The notes under the pieces are model-generated. The model searched no databases, was not told the origin of the DNA, and saw nothing but the letters and a program-made list of their open reading frames with translations. Positions 20,747 to 28,357 of a stretch of 32,237 nt of DNA are shown piece after piece. The stretch comes from a virus: positions 1 through 32,237 of the IMG/VR virus record IMGVR_UViG_3300037508_000376, one strand, 5' to 3'. Both the position numbers and the translations under genes were made by a program. The number at the start of each line of letters is the position of its first letter. The first letter of the stretch is position 1.

Positions 20747-21424
20747 CTAATATGTTTTATTCAGCACAAAGATATCTGAGTAAATTGAATTATTTGCATT
20801 GTTTGAGCTCCATTGGCCTGTAATATTTAATGTATTGCTGATGGTAGTATCAAAAGTTGTGTTATTGATTGTATTCCAAGCGAATCCTTGCTGAGTTCCA
20901 GATGCTAATTTTAAGATATGGAATTGTGCCAATGATACAACTGATGCAACACCAGCTGCTCCAATTGCTCTGATTGTGAATGTTACATTCAACATGAATA
21001 CTTGATTGGTGATTGCTGGCATTGTTAAGGGACCAGAGTTGCCTAAATCAACAGATCCAGCCTTTAATCTTATGGTCAATGTATTATTATTCTGAGCACT
21101 CATTACTCCTCCCATTTCAACTCTGAATGAATCACCAACTTTAAAACCATTTGCTGGCACAGATAAACTACCAACTCCACCATCAATCAAAGTCAATTCA
21201 CTTGTTGTTGCTGTTATGGTTGTGCTATTGGCTGTCTGTGCAAATAAACCCACATTTGTTGTGGCTGATGGTCCAGGAATAGTAACAACTGTTTCTCCTC
21301 CACTATCTGCAGCTGTGACTCCATCACCAGCAAATTTTAAAGTTGATCTCTGAGTTAATGCTGTGCTCTCATCCTTGATAGTATCATATGCTTGAGCTGT
21401 TACATTGATGGTTGTTGTTGCCAT
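20747..21424 (-). CDS. fibre-like virion protein
   Basis: The 225-aa product is rich in Thr, Asn, Ala and Ser and is all-beta. The N-terminal part (MATTTINVTAQAYDTIKDES) may form a shaft. The C-terminal domain (VGLFAQTANSTTITATTSEL, later FAWNTINNTTFDTTISNTLN and DIFVLNKTY) resembles jelly-roll tips of phage fibres. It follows the connector genes and precedes the lysis genes, so it may be a head fibre, decoration protein or second receptor-binding protein. The start overlaps the preceding stop by one base. Confidence 0.6.
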   Translation of the reverse strand: MATTTINVTAQAYDTIKDESTALTQRSTLKFAGDGVTAADSGGETVVTIPGPSATTNVGLFAQTANSTTITATTSELTLIDGGVGSLSVPANGFKVGDSFRVEMGGVMSAQNNNTLTIRLKAGSVDLGNSGPLTMPAITNQVFMLNVTFTIRAIGAAGVASVVSLAQFHILKLASGTQQGFAWNTINNTTFDTTISNTLNITGQWSSNNANNSIYSDIFVLNKTY

Positions 21425-22008
21425 TATAAGTTGATATTAATAGTGTTATTTGTTGTTGTGCTTTGCGTAAAGCTATCCTCAAGAGTTCCATTGACATATA
21501 CCTCATAATCAGTTGTCAGATCTCCACAATTGGTTGCTGGAGGATTGCCATTTTCAAAGTCATAATCATCATAAGGAATGGAACACCAGTCATTGTAATC
21601 ATAAATTGATAGTGATGCATTCATGGTCCATCCAGCTGTTACATCTGGTCCTCTGTTAATGAATGGTTGTGTCTGAATATCTCCAACAATATCCATAAAC
21701 TCCTCAAATCTCCATTGCTGGAATGTTATTCTGATGTCATTGCATATGCTCAAGCAATCAGAATGTATCTCATTGATTTGTCTATATTCCTGGATGTTAT
21801 ATTTATCACAGATTGTGATGATCATATTCACATTCACAGCTTGAGATGTCATTGATCCTGGTTGCAATGTAACAACCATCAAGGGATATTGAACTGCATC
21901 TCTTGACACAGCATCAATGAAATCACCTTGAAAGAATTCGTTTATCTGCCTGTGTTGTGTTGCTATTATTTCCAGTTCTTTCATTAACTGGTTTAATGTT
22001 TTTTCCAT
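21424..22008 (-). CDS. neck/tail terminator-like protein
   Basis: The 194-aa product opens MEKTLNQLMKELEIIATQHR. It continues with QINEFFQGDFIDAVSRDAVQ, YPLMVVTLQPGSM, and a beta part with VNVNMIITICDKYN, a plan found in tail terminator or neck proteins of Bacteroidota phages. The C-terminal part (FTQSTTTNNTININL) is polar. Its place after the connector gene supports a head-tail joining role. It overlaps a possible 45-codon gene at its start. Confidence 0.6.
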   Translation of the reverse strand: MEKTLNQLMKELEIIATQHRQINEFFQGDFIDAVSRDAVQYPLMVVTLQPGSMTSQAVNVNMIITICDKYNIQEYRQINEIHSDCLSICNDIRITFQQWRFEEFMDIVGDIQTQPFINRGPDVTAGWTMNASLSIYDYNDWCSIPYDDYDFENGNPPATNCGDLTTDYEVYVNGTLEDSFTQSTTTNNTININL

Positions 22009-22060
22009 CCTTATTGAGATATGCTTTTAATTTATCAATCTGTTTCTTAGAGAATTTCAT
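21923..22060 (-). CDS. 45-aa basic protein, possible gene
   Basis: The start shares ATGA with the stop of the 171-aa connector gene. The product (MKFSKKQIDKLKAYLNKDGK, then NIKPVNERTGNNSNTTQADK) is basic and polar. It fills the 48-base gap between the two connector genes but then overlaps the 194-aa gene by 86 bases. The coupled start is the main support. It may be a small virion-assembly factor or merely a chance frame. Confidence 0.4.
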   Translation of the reverse strand: MKFSKKQIDKLKAYLNKDGKNIKPVNERTGNNSNTTQADKRILSR

Positions 22061-22572
22061 TGTATCCAGTTCAATGGTTTATATCCAGTATCATCTCTCT
22101 TTACATTCTCATTGCAGTTGTCATTGATACAAGTCTGACAATACTCTGGATATTTAACTCCTTGATCATCTTTCAGATATCCAATCAATCTCTCCTTGTA
22201 AAAATAGGCATCCTTTCTCAACTGATCTCTTAGCTCTGCCACTTGATTTAATTCAAGAGTTTGTTGATTCTCATCTGTGACTCTTCCAGCTCCTTTATTA
22301 GTTAGCTTATCAGTCAACAATAAAGCTGCTCTGTAATCAACAAATGCAACCAGACAAGGAATAACATAATCATTCATAAGATCCAAATAATCTTGAGTCC
22401 ATGTGTTTGTCTCAACTCTTAAAAGCAATGCCTTGAATAATGGAGTCCCAAGAGCTGGCTGAATATACATGTCCTGTGATCTCTTAATGGCCACAGCCAA
22501 GAGCTTAGTATCCGTATTATTATGGATCAATCCAAGCTTCTTTAAATTTTCAACTGATAGTAAGTAGTTCAT
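22057..22572 (-). CDS. head-tail connector-like protein (DUF6712-like)
   Basis: The 171-aa product is helical. It opens MNYLLSVENLKKLGLIHNNT and continues with VAIKRSQDMYIQPALGTPLF, LVAFVDYRAALLLTDKL and LRDQLRKDAYFYKERLIGYL. It ends with a cysteine-rich CQTCINDNC segment. This plan matches the connector-like proteins (DUF6712) found after the portal in Bacteroidota phages. It would form the ring between portal and tail. The start lies 4 bases after the portal stop. Confidence 0.7.
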   Translation of the reverse strand: MNYLLSVENLKKLGLIHNNTDTKLLAVAIKRSQDMYIQPALGTPLFKALLLRVETNTWTQDYLDLMNDYVIPCLVAFVDYRAALLLTDKLTNKGAGRVTDENQQTLELNQVAELRDQLRKDAYFYKERLIGYLKDDQGVKYPEYCQTCINDNCNENVKRDDTGYKPLNWIQ

Positions 22573-22576
22573 AGTC

Positions 22577-24544
22577 TTATCGTTTTACAACTAATTGCTG
22601 AATCCATTCATGTCTACACCATGGAGTTGATGCTTGAGTATCTGGATTGGTATACCATCCACCTCTGTATCTCCACACATCTCTGTATGGATTTAATCTA
22701 TTTGAAATGGTATTAATCTCATCCCGGGTATACAATCGATTCAATGACAATAATCTCTCGCAGAATTGTCTTGATCCACTCTTTGCTGGTGGAACATCCA
22801 ATCTGGTCCTGTATCCATATCTCACCTCAAATCTTTCAATTGGAATCTGCTCCTCTCTGACTAATTGCTTTCCCAAATCGGTAACCTCTCCCTTTAATAA
22901 GATATCCCATTTCATTAATCTTGACATTGACTTGGCAATCTCCTCAATGTTTGTATTCAATGCCTTAGCAATACCATTGGAATCCTCACCATCACCAATC
23001 AACTTCAATACATTCTTATCAAAATCATTCAACTCAGCTGATATCTCAGCAATGGTTGCAAATAGTTGATCTTGTTTTGAGAATACATCAGCTGATGGAG
23101 TATCCCATTCAATTGGAAATGTTGCCAATACCTCATATTCATGAGCTGGATCCCCATATTGTGCAAAGTATCCAATCTCATCCTCATCATGATCAAACTT
23201 GCATGATGACATTTGCTGTGCTCCTGGTTGCAATCCCACAATCCTTCTTGCCTGTGCCTCGTCAATAGTTGGAAATGATGCCAATACAATGCTCAATGCA
23301 CTCTCTGGAGTCAACAATCCTTCTTTAATCTTGGCAACCACATCAATCAATGATGCAATCTGTGCTCCATTTAATGCTGATTTAGCAACATCCACCTGTG
23401 TCTCATTGGAAGGAATATCCCCAACTTGAGCTGGAGCTGTTGGCTGTTGTGTTGTTTGACCAATTGGAGTCACATCTCTTAATTTAATTACACCAGTATC
23501 TCCAGATAATTTAACCATATAATTCAACACCCATTCAATCCTCTTCTGTCTGGTCTCAACATAAGTCTTTTTAAATATCTCAAATAAATCTGCACTCTCA
23601 GCTGCATTGAATGATCCTTCTGGAGCTACACCAAATAAAGATGGAGCAACAACTGCATGAGCAACAAGAATGTTCTGTTGAACGCTGGACTCAAGAGATT
23701 CATATCTTTTATCAAGATCATTGCCAGTTAAGTTGTCAACCTTTGGAGCTTGATCACTTGACTCTGCAAATGTTATGATGATATCACCACTGTTCTCAAT
23801 GGATGATGCTGGTCCTTTAATTTGATTCTTGTATGATTCTGCCTCTTCTTGTGTCTCTGGAAAGCCATTCATGAATGTGATCATGGTGCCAGACTTGAAT
23901 CCATTCTGCAGTTCATACATGTGGAATTTACTGATATCAACATCAGTCTGAATTGCTGTGATTCCACCTTGATAAGGAGGCTTTGGATAAACTCCATGCT
24001 CTTTACGGCCTTTCTTTGCTGGATCTTTATAATAGATAATAAATGATCCAACCTTATTATTTTCATCAAGAGCTGGCAAGACTCTGAGATTTGTTTTCTC
24101 AGCTGATTGCTGTTGCATAGTCCAGTCATCAGAAAGATAATACATTCTTTCATCAGATGATATTCTGATTGCATCAATTGGAAGATATTCCCAAACAGCA
24201 ACTCTGGTTCCTTCCTTATTCCAGGTACCTTTGACAGCGAATGCTCCGAACAATTCATAATCAAATGCCAATTGCTCAACAATCTCATTCATTGTGAAAT
24301 CAGAATAAGGATTGGCAATGAATCTTGCAAGCTCTCCAGAGACAACTTCAAGACCTCCACCAGCAATGTAATGAGTTTTATTCTTGATAATACCTTGATG
24401 CCAGGCTGATCCATTGTAAAGATCAATCAAGAAATATGGATAATCATTCTTTTTACCCCATTTGATAAAGCCAAGCATTCTGTCTTGCTCCTCAATTGGA
24501 AGGACAAAATCTTTTCTGAATGACATTGATTCAAACTTATTCAT
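22577..24544 (-). CDS. portal protein with long C-terminal extension
   Basis: The 655-aa product is the portal. The first 370 residues have the portal plan (IKWGKKNDYPYFLIDLYNGS, YEYLPIDAIRIS-type region, IENSGDIIITFAE, NILVAHAVVAPSLFGVAPEG). A Pro/Gln/Thr linker follows (near 370-390), then a helical part, then at about 515-560 a winged-helix-like segment (DSNGIAKALNTNIEEIAKSM). The final domain (near 580-655) ends WRYRGGWYTNPDTQASTPWC, then RHEWIQQLV, a Cys/His ending also seen in minor head proteins. It forms the DNA gate of the head. The portal comes after the capsid gene, the reverse of the usual order. Confidence 0.85.
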   Translation of the reverse strand: MNKFESMSFRKDFVLPIEEQDRMLGFIKWGKKNDYPYFLIDLYNGSAWHQGIIKNKTHYIAGGGLEVVSGELARFIANPYSDFTMNEIVEQLAFDYELFGAFAVKGTWNKEGTRVAVWEYLPIDAIRISSDERMYYLSDDWTMQQQSAEKTNLRVLPALDENNKVGSFIIYYKDPAKKGRKEHGVYPKPPYQGGITAIQTDVDISKFHMYELQNGFKSGTMITFMNGFPETQEEAESYKNQIKGPASSIENSGDIIITFAESSDQAPKVDNLTGNDLDKRYESLESSVQQNILVAHAVVAPSLFGVAPEGSFNAAESADLFEIFKKTYVETRQKRIEWVLNYMVKLSGDTGVIKLRDVTPIGQTTQQPTAPAQVGDIPSNETQVDVAKSALNGAQIASLIDVVAKIKEGLLTPESALSIVLASFPTIDEAQARRIVGLQPGAQQMSSCKFDHDEDEIGYFAQYGDPAHEYEVLATFPIEWDTPSADVFSKQDQLFATIAEISAELNDFDKNVLKLIGDGEDSNGIAKALNTNIEEIAKSMSRLMKWDILLKGEVTDLGKQLVREEQIPIERFEVRYGYRTRLDVPPAKSGSRQFCERLLSLNRLYTRDEINTISNRLNPYRDVWRYRGGWYTNPDTQASTPWCRHEWIQQLVVKR

Positions 24545-24872
24545 ATATGTTAAATGTTATGTTTGTTGAGAATTCTGTTGATGGTGAATCTTGCTGATAT
24601 ACATGAGCTCTTCCCTCCTCAACCAATCCATCTGATAATTCTGGATCCAAATTTACTGCAGATGTTTGTTGATAGATTCTATAAGTATAATATCCATCAT
24701 AATCAAATGTAACATCCACTCCATCATTAAGCTCAAACTCATCAAATCTTGAGATGGCTGTGCTCAAATTTGGCAAAATGCAATAGTACTTTAAAAAAGA
24801 TTGTTCATGCTCAAATTCAAATAGGTAATGAACTGGACTCACTGTTGTCAGTTCTGTCACTGTCACTATCAT
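24537..24872 (-). CDS. small virion-associated protein, unknown
   Basis: From the ATG at 24872 the product has 111 aa; the frame extends to 24905. It is beta-rich (MIVTVTELTTVSPVHYLFEF, then VDVTFDYDGYYTYRIYQQTS, VNLDPELSDGLVEEG). The plan (V-x-x-L-x-T, Y-x-F-x-F, Y-x-x-Y-x-I-Y-x-Q) is common in short structural proteins of Bacteroidota phages. It overlaps the portal start by 8 bases. A fit with the head is inferred from place. Confidence 0.6.
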   Translation of the reverse strand: MIVTVTELTTVSPVHYLFEFEHEQSFLKYYCILPNLSTAISRFDEFELNDGVDVTFDYDGYYTYRIYQQTSAVNLDPELSDGLVEEGRAHVYQQDSPSTEFSTNITFNIYE

Positions 24873-25053
24873 TGTTGAAATTGAGTCCTTCTCTAATCTT
24901 AGCATCTTTAATCAGTTTTGGTTTACGTTTTTCAAATATGTGCATGAGTCCAATCTTCTGATAAAAGTCCTCTTTGCCTCTCTCAATGGTTATCCATTTA
25001 CTCAGTAATGGTGACCATTGCATTGATCCAATGTATTTTTTGAGTATTTCCAT
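24817..25053 (-). CDS. small protein, unknown
   Basis: The 78-aa product (MEILKKYIGSMQWSPLLSKW) is basic in its first 55 residues and ends in a Ser/Asp-rich tail (NNDSDSDRTDNSESSSLPI). It starts right after a strong terminator and a TATATTTG element, so it would be the first gene of a new transcript leading into the portal. Its end overlaps the next gene by 56 bases. No family is recognised. Confidence 0.6.
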   Translation of the reverse strand: MEILKKYIGSMQWSPLLSKWITIERGKEDFYQKIGLMHIFEKRKPKLIKDAKIREGLNFNNDSDSDRTDNSESSSLPI

Positions 25054-25057
25054 AGTT

Positions 25058-25065
25058 CAAATATA
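25058..25065 (-). promoter_or_regulatory. possible -7 promoter element before the portal operon
   Basis: On the minus strand TATATTTG matches TAnnTTTG fully. It lies between the terminator at 25068-25091 and the ATG at 25053, so the transcript would have almost no leader. No TTG is found at the usual distance upstream. Confidence 0.4.
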
Positions 25066-25067
25066 AC

Positions 25068-25091
25068 AAAAAAGGAGGGACACAGCCCTCC
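25068..25091 (-). terminator. strong intrinsic terminator
   Basis: On the minus strand GGAGGG (25086-25091), loop CTGTGT and CCCTCC (25074-25079) form a six-pair GC-rich stem, followed by six T (25068-25073). It closes the transcript of the gene at 25117-25647. Confidence 0.85.
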
Positions 25092-25116
25092 CTTATGATA
25101 AGAGTTTATACAATTC

Positions 25117-25647
25117 TTAAATTGATGGAGATTGCTGTGCTAATAATGAAGCGTAAACAGCTGGATCAACATCTGGAACAGGATCATTTTCTAATCCTCC
25201 CATGATGATATCATGACCTAATCTGTCAGATTTCAATACTCCAGATCCATAGGCAGAAGCTTCAGCAATCTGAAGGCCTTCACCAAATCCAAGAGCTACA
25301 GTAGTTCCATCAGCTTTCTCTACAATTGCAACACACTCATTCTGACCTAACAAATGAATCTCAGAACGCAATTCTTTTGTATCCGAAGCCAAGATCATTG
25401 TCAAGGTTTGTTCGTACCAAAGTGTTCCATTTCCTTTATTGACTCGGATTGGTGCAGTGTAGCTTGATAAGTTTGATTTTAACTTATATAAGAATACTTC
25501 ACCAGTAACAGTCAGAGCAGTGATCTCATTGTCAACAATTGTGGATGCAGAAACATTACCCAAAGGAAATATCATAACAGATTTGATACCACCTTTTCCA
25601 TTGGTACAAGTTCTGTCATTGTATCCTGTTGTCATATTACAAGCCAT
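25117..25647 (-). CDS. tail-tube-like or major virion protein
   Basis: The 176-aa product opens MACNMTTGYNDRTCTNGKGG. It continues with KSVMIFPLGNVS, LTVTGEVFLYKLKSNLSSYT, NGTLWYEQTLTMILASDTKE and SGVLKSDRLGHDIIMGGLEN. This plan occurs in abundant virion proteins of Bacteroidota phages next to the capsid gene and may be the tail tube protein, which is otherwise missing from the tail module. The gene lies between two terminators, the sign of a highly expressed single-gene transcript. A head decoration protein is the alternative. Confidence 0.6.
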   Translation of the reverse strand: MACNMTTGYNDRTCTNGKGGIKSVMIFPLGNVSASTIVDNEITALTVTGEVFLYKLKSNLSSYTAPIRVNKGNGTLWYEQTLTMILASDTKELRSEIHLLGQNECVAIVEKADGTTVALGFGEGLQIAEASAYGSGVLKSDRLGHDIIMGGLENDPVPDVDPAVYASLLAQQSPSI

Positions 25648-25661
25648 TGTTCTTAGTTTTT

Positions 25662-25669
25662 TAAAGTTA
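25662..25669 (-). promoter_or_regulatory. possible -7 element between capsid and tail-tube-like genes
   Basis: On the minus strand TAACTTTA lies between the terminator at 25672-25695 and the ATG at 25647. The same octamer stands before the early operon at 19332-19339. It differs by one base from the consensus TAnnTTTG. Confidence 0.3.
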
Positions 25670-25671
25670 TT

Positions 25672-25695
25672 AAAAGGGAGGAGTTACCCCCTCCC
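25672..25695 (-). terminator. intrinsic terminator after the capsid gene
   Basis: On the minus strand GGGAGG (25690-25695), an eight-base loop and CCTCCC (25676-25681) form a six-pair stem, followed by TTTT (25672-25675). It starts 11 bases after the capsid stop at 25706. Confidence 0.75.
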
Positions 25696-25705
25696 ATAAT
25701 TATTT

Positions 25706-26677
25706 TTAGTTAGGTGAAGATGTTCCGTTCCACACTCCGATTTGATCCAAGAATGGTACCTGTACTCCAGCTCTGAACTTAGAACGTAGGTATATGACAT
25801 CATCATCTTGCGAAAACCAAAGATCAAAGTTCTCAAAGTCAGAAGATAAGTCAGTTCCGAATACAAATTGAGAAGCTCTACCAGTGTAGATGTTATCAAG
25901 ACCATTCAATCCGTTAACTTTAACAATTCTCATGTTTGTTCCTGGAAGGATTAACTCATTCAAGTCACCAATGTTTGCTGGATTGTAATGGAATAAGTTA
26001 TCATCAACCAAATTCTTAGTCAAGAAATTAAAGTTCTCACGACCTGTGAAACAAATGAAATCACCAGCCTCAGCAACATTTGCTGGAGTATTTACGAAAC
26101 ACTCATAGAATACATCAAATGCATTGGTTGCAGAGATGCTTGCTGTTGAAGATGAATTCAAATTCACACAACCATTTGCAGTTGTTAAGAATTGACGGAA
26201 TCCATTCATCAATGCCAAGTTACCTGTACCTGTAGCTTTGTTACCTTTCCAGATTAACTTATCCAATTCAAATGAATGCAATTGTAATAAGTAATTGATA
26301 ATTTGTTGCTCAAATGGAAGAGTCTTATCTTCTGCCATTGCTCCTGGTCTAAGACCTAACTGAGTCCAGAATCCATCAAGATCCTTCTGGCAGAAAGATT
26401 TCATATATCCAAGAGTCTCAACTGCAATTGCACGATCAGTGAAAACTGTATCTCCATCTGGAGTCATATTACAATCACCAGTCTGATATACAATTGAATC
26501 ATCTAATAATTTCAATTCTTGAGATCCTTTAATCCCTTGCTGAATTGATAGATATTGTAATGTGCGAGCTTCAGTAACTGAACGAACAATTAAGTCCTCT
26601 CTTTGCTCATCAACATAAGCTGCAAGACCAGAAACATCCCAGTCAAATTTTGCCTTTAAATATTTTTTAAGTGACAT
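25706..26677 (-). CDS. major capsid protein (HK97 fold)
   Basis: The 323-aa product has the plan of Bacteroidota phage capsid proteins: N-terminal basic helix (MSLKKYLKAKFDWDVSGLAA), LIVRSVTEARTLQYLSIQQG, KLLDDSIVYQTGDC, NALMNGFRQFLT-type region, DFICFTGRENFNFLTKNLVD, and LILPGTNMRIVKVNGLNG. It sits just after a scaffold gene and a protease gene. It would form the icosahedral shell, probably after cleavage of the N-terminal part by the protease. The gene ends at a terminator. Confidence 0.85.
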   Translation of the reverse strand: MSLKKYLKAKFDWDVSGLAAYVDEQREDLIVRSVTEARTLQYLSIQQGIKGSQELKLLDDSIVYQTGDCNMTPDGDTVFTDRAIAVETLGYMKSFCQKDLDGFWTQLGLRPGAMAEDKTLPFEQQIINYLLQLHSFELDKLIWKGNKATGTGNLALMNGFRQFLTTANGCVNLNSSSTASISATNAFDVFYECFVNTPANVAEAGDFICFTGRENFNFLTKNLVDDNLFHYNPANIGDLNELILPGTNMRIVKVNGLNGLDNIYTGRASQFVFGTDLSSDFENFDLWFSQDDDVIYLRSKFRAGVQVPFLDQIGVWNGTSSPN

Positions 26678-26684
26678 TTTATTA

Positions 26685-27416
26685 TTATTTATTACGTTTT
26701 AAAAATTGTTGTCTGGCTGTCAAGTTGCCAACTTTGCTAAATTTCTCAGCTTCTTTGGTTTCAACTGATGGCTGGCCTTTAAAAGATTCGAATTCACTTT
26801 TTAAATTGCTCAACTCATTTACCAAAGTTGTGTTATTTTCTGCAATAGCCTTAGTCATTTCTGCTATGCCTTCGACAGCCTTAGAGAATGCTTCTAACTT
26901 TGCGTTTACAATTGATTCAACTTTCTCAGCACTCATTGACTCAGCAACTGGCATTGTAGTCTCTTCATTTATCTTAGCTATCACAGCAGATGCTACATCA
27001 TAAGCAACTCCCATCTCAAGTCCTAATCTTTCAGCGATCACCTCAGTGATATCCTCCAAAACTTGTGGTAACATCTCAGCAGAGATTGCTTGAAAGTCTG
27101 AGCTTGTCTCCTCAACGGCAACCTCTCCAGCACCTTCATTGGCTCTTTCATCAATAACCTCAGTGATGATTCCTTCAGCATCAACTACAATAGAAACACC
27201 AGCAAGCTCACCACTCAATGAATGTGTTCCTTCTGGAGCTGGTATTCTTTCACCATCAGCAACAACAAAAACTGGCATTCCAACTTCAAGAGCATCATAC
27301 TCAATCACTGTAACACCATCTGCCAATGTAGCCTGTTCAAATGTCTCAACTGATTTTGAGAATTGTGCTTTCATTTCAGCAATCAATTCCTTAATAGTTT
27401 GTAAATCTTTGTTCAT
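26685..27416 (-). CDS. scaffolding protein
   Basis: The 243-aa product is acidic and largely helical, with long coiled-coil parts (residues 1-30 and about 150-225: ESMSAEKVESIVNAKLEAFS and KAIAENNTTLVNELSNLKSE). A beta-type insert lies between (VIEYDALEVGMPVFVVADGE). It ends in a basic tail (ARQQFLKRNK), the part that binds the capsid protein in scaffold proteins. It lies between protease and capsid genes, the usual place. Confidence 0.8.
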   Translation of the reverse strand: MNKDLQTIKELIAEMKAQFSKSVETFEQATLADGVTVIEYDALEVGMPVFVVADGERIPAPEGTHSLSGELAGVSIVVDAEGIITEVIDERANEGAGEVAVEETSSDFQAISAEMLPQVLEDITEVIAERLGLEMGVAYDVASAVIAKINEETTMPVAESMSAEKVESIVNAKLEAFSKAVEGIAEMTKAIAENNTTLVNELSNLKSEFESFKGQPSVETKEAEKFSKVGNLTARQQFLKRNK

Positions 27417-27428
27417 GTTTATTATATT

Positions 27429-28331
27429 TTATTGTTCGAAAATCCCTAATTCCTTAAGCTTAGCCTCTGCCCATCTCTTTCCAGCAAGTCCTCCCCATAA
27501 TAGATATGAGATTGTTCCACATGCTGATTCATCATCTGCATTATAGTACACCTCTGCTCTTGATAGATATGAATACATTCTTTTGATGATAGCCACTGAA
27601 ACAGTTTGTTTGTTTGCCAAAGTTGTTGCTCTTAAACGGCCAACTCTTGTGGCACATTTATTTCCATACTTCTGATTGAGCTCAATTCCTTTCTTGGCAT
27701 TATTGCTCACAGCTTCTGGATAATCATTGTAAAATCTGATATATTCCTGTACTGATTTCAGCTCTTGATAGATTAATGAAAATTCATGCTCCCATCCTTT
27801 GCCTGTCTCAAGCAATTGGAATACTCCCTCAATTGAGAATCCTGTAAACATTCCAGCCTTGGCTGCATCATATACATCCTTATTGGTAACCTTATAACTC
27901 ACAATCCAGGATCCATCATTCTCATTCTTGAATCTTTCTGGAGCTGTGAATCCTTTTGACTCATCAATGATATATGACATGATCATATATATCCCATCAA
28001 CCACTCTTCTGCTATCATGCTCAAGATTCACATTATTAAAGTTCTCTCTCCTGGCATAATCAAAAACAATATCCTTAATGGCTTGCTTTGAAAAGTTCAC
28101 ATAATACTCCTCATTAGTCTGAGGATCTCTTCTATATATGGGAGTATTTGCAGATATAGCAACTCCAGTGATGACTTGCTCCTCATCATTGAATTGATAA
28201 GCAATCTTTTGGCTGAATGTTTCAAATGACTTCTCATGTGCTGGATTGGCAACCAATGAATTGAATGATACAGTTGTTTCTGGATCTTCCAAATCTATGA
28301 TAATATCATATAATGGTAGTTCTCTAATCAT
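27429..28331 (-). CDS. prohead protease (XkdF/S78_2-like) with extra C-terminal domain
   Basis: From the ATG at 28331 the product has 300 aa; in-frame ATGs at 28376 and 28418 lie inside the divergent gene and are less likely. The N-terminal part (30-175) has VNLEHD with His105, GSWIVSYKVTN and TGFSIEGVF with Ser166, as in XkdF-type prohead proteases. The C-terminal 90 residues (CATRVGRLRATTLANKQTVS, then IIKRMYSYLSRAEVYYN, then YLLWGGLAGKRWAEAKL) form a separate domain that recurs in Bacteroidota phages but has no known role. It would cut scaffold and capsid during head maturation. Confidence 0.85.
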   Translation of the reverse strand: MIRELPLYDIIIDLEDPETTVSFNSLVANPAHEKSFETFSQKIAYQFNDEEQVITGVAISANTPIYRRDPQTNEEYYVNFSKQAIKDIVFDYARRENFNNVNLEHDSRRVVDGIYMIMSYIIDESKGFTAPERFKNENDGSWIVSYKVTNKDVYDAAKAGMFTGFSIEGVFQLLETGKGWEHEFSLIYQELKSVQEYIRFYNDYPEAVSNNAKKGIELNQKYGNKCATRVGRLRATTLANKQTVSVAIIKRMYSYLSRAEVYYNADDESACGTISYLLWGGLAGKRWAEAKLKELGIFEQ

Positions 28332-28343
28332 ATAAATATTATG

Positions 28344-28351
28344 TAATTTTG
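28344..28351 (+). promoter_or_regulatory. possible -7 element for the plus-strand glycosyltransferase
   Basis: TAATTTTG matches TAnnTTTG and lies seven bases before the ATG at 28358, so the message would have almost no leader. No TTG is found at the expected distance, and the region is AT-rich, so the call is weak. Confidence 0.3.
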
Positions 28352-28357
28352 TTCGAA

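Noticed and set aside
21998-22004. A AAA AAC slippery heptamer in phase with the possible 45-codon gene
   Set aside because: After a -1 slip the next codons are CAT TAA, a stop, so no extended product is possible; the 194-aa gene is in the +1 frame relative to the 45-codon frame.
22647-23069. Plus-strand frame of 140 codons opposite the portal 3' part
   Set aside because: It lies wholly opposite the portal and lacks any recognisable domain or start signal.
27139-27546. Plus-strand frame of 135 codons opposite scaffold and protease genes
   Set aside because: It is Ser/Thr/Pro-rich and opposite coding sequence with clear function; it is a shadow.
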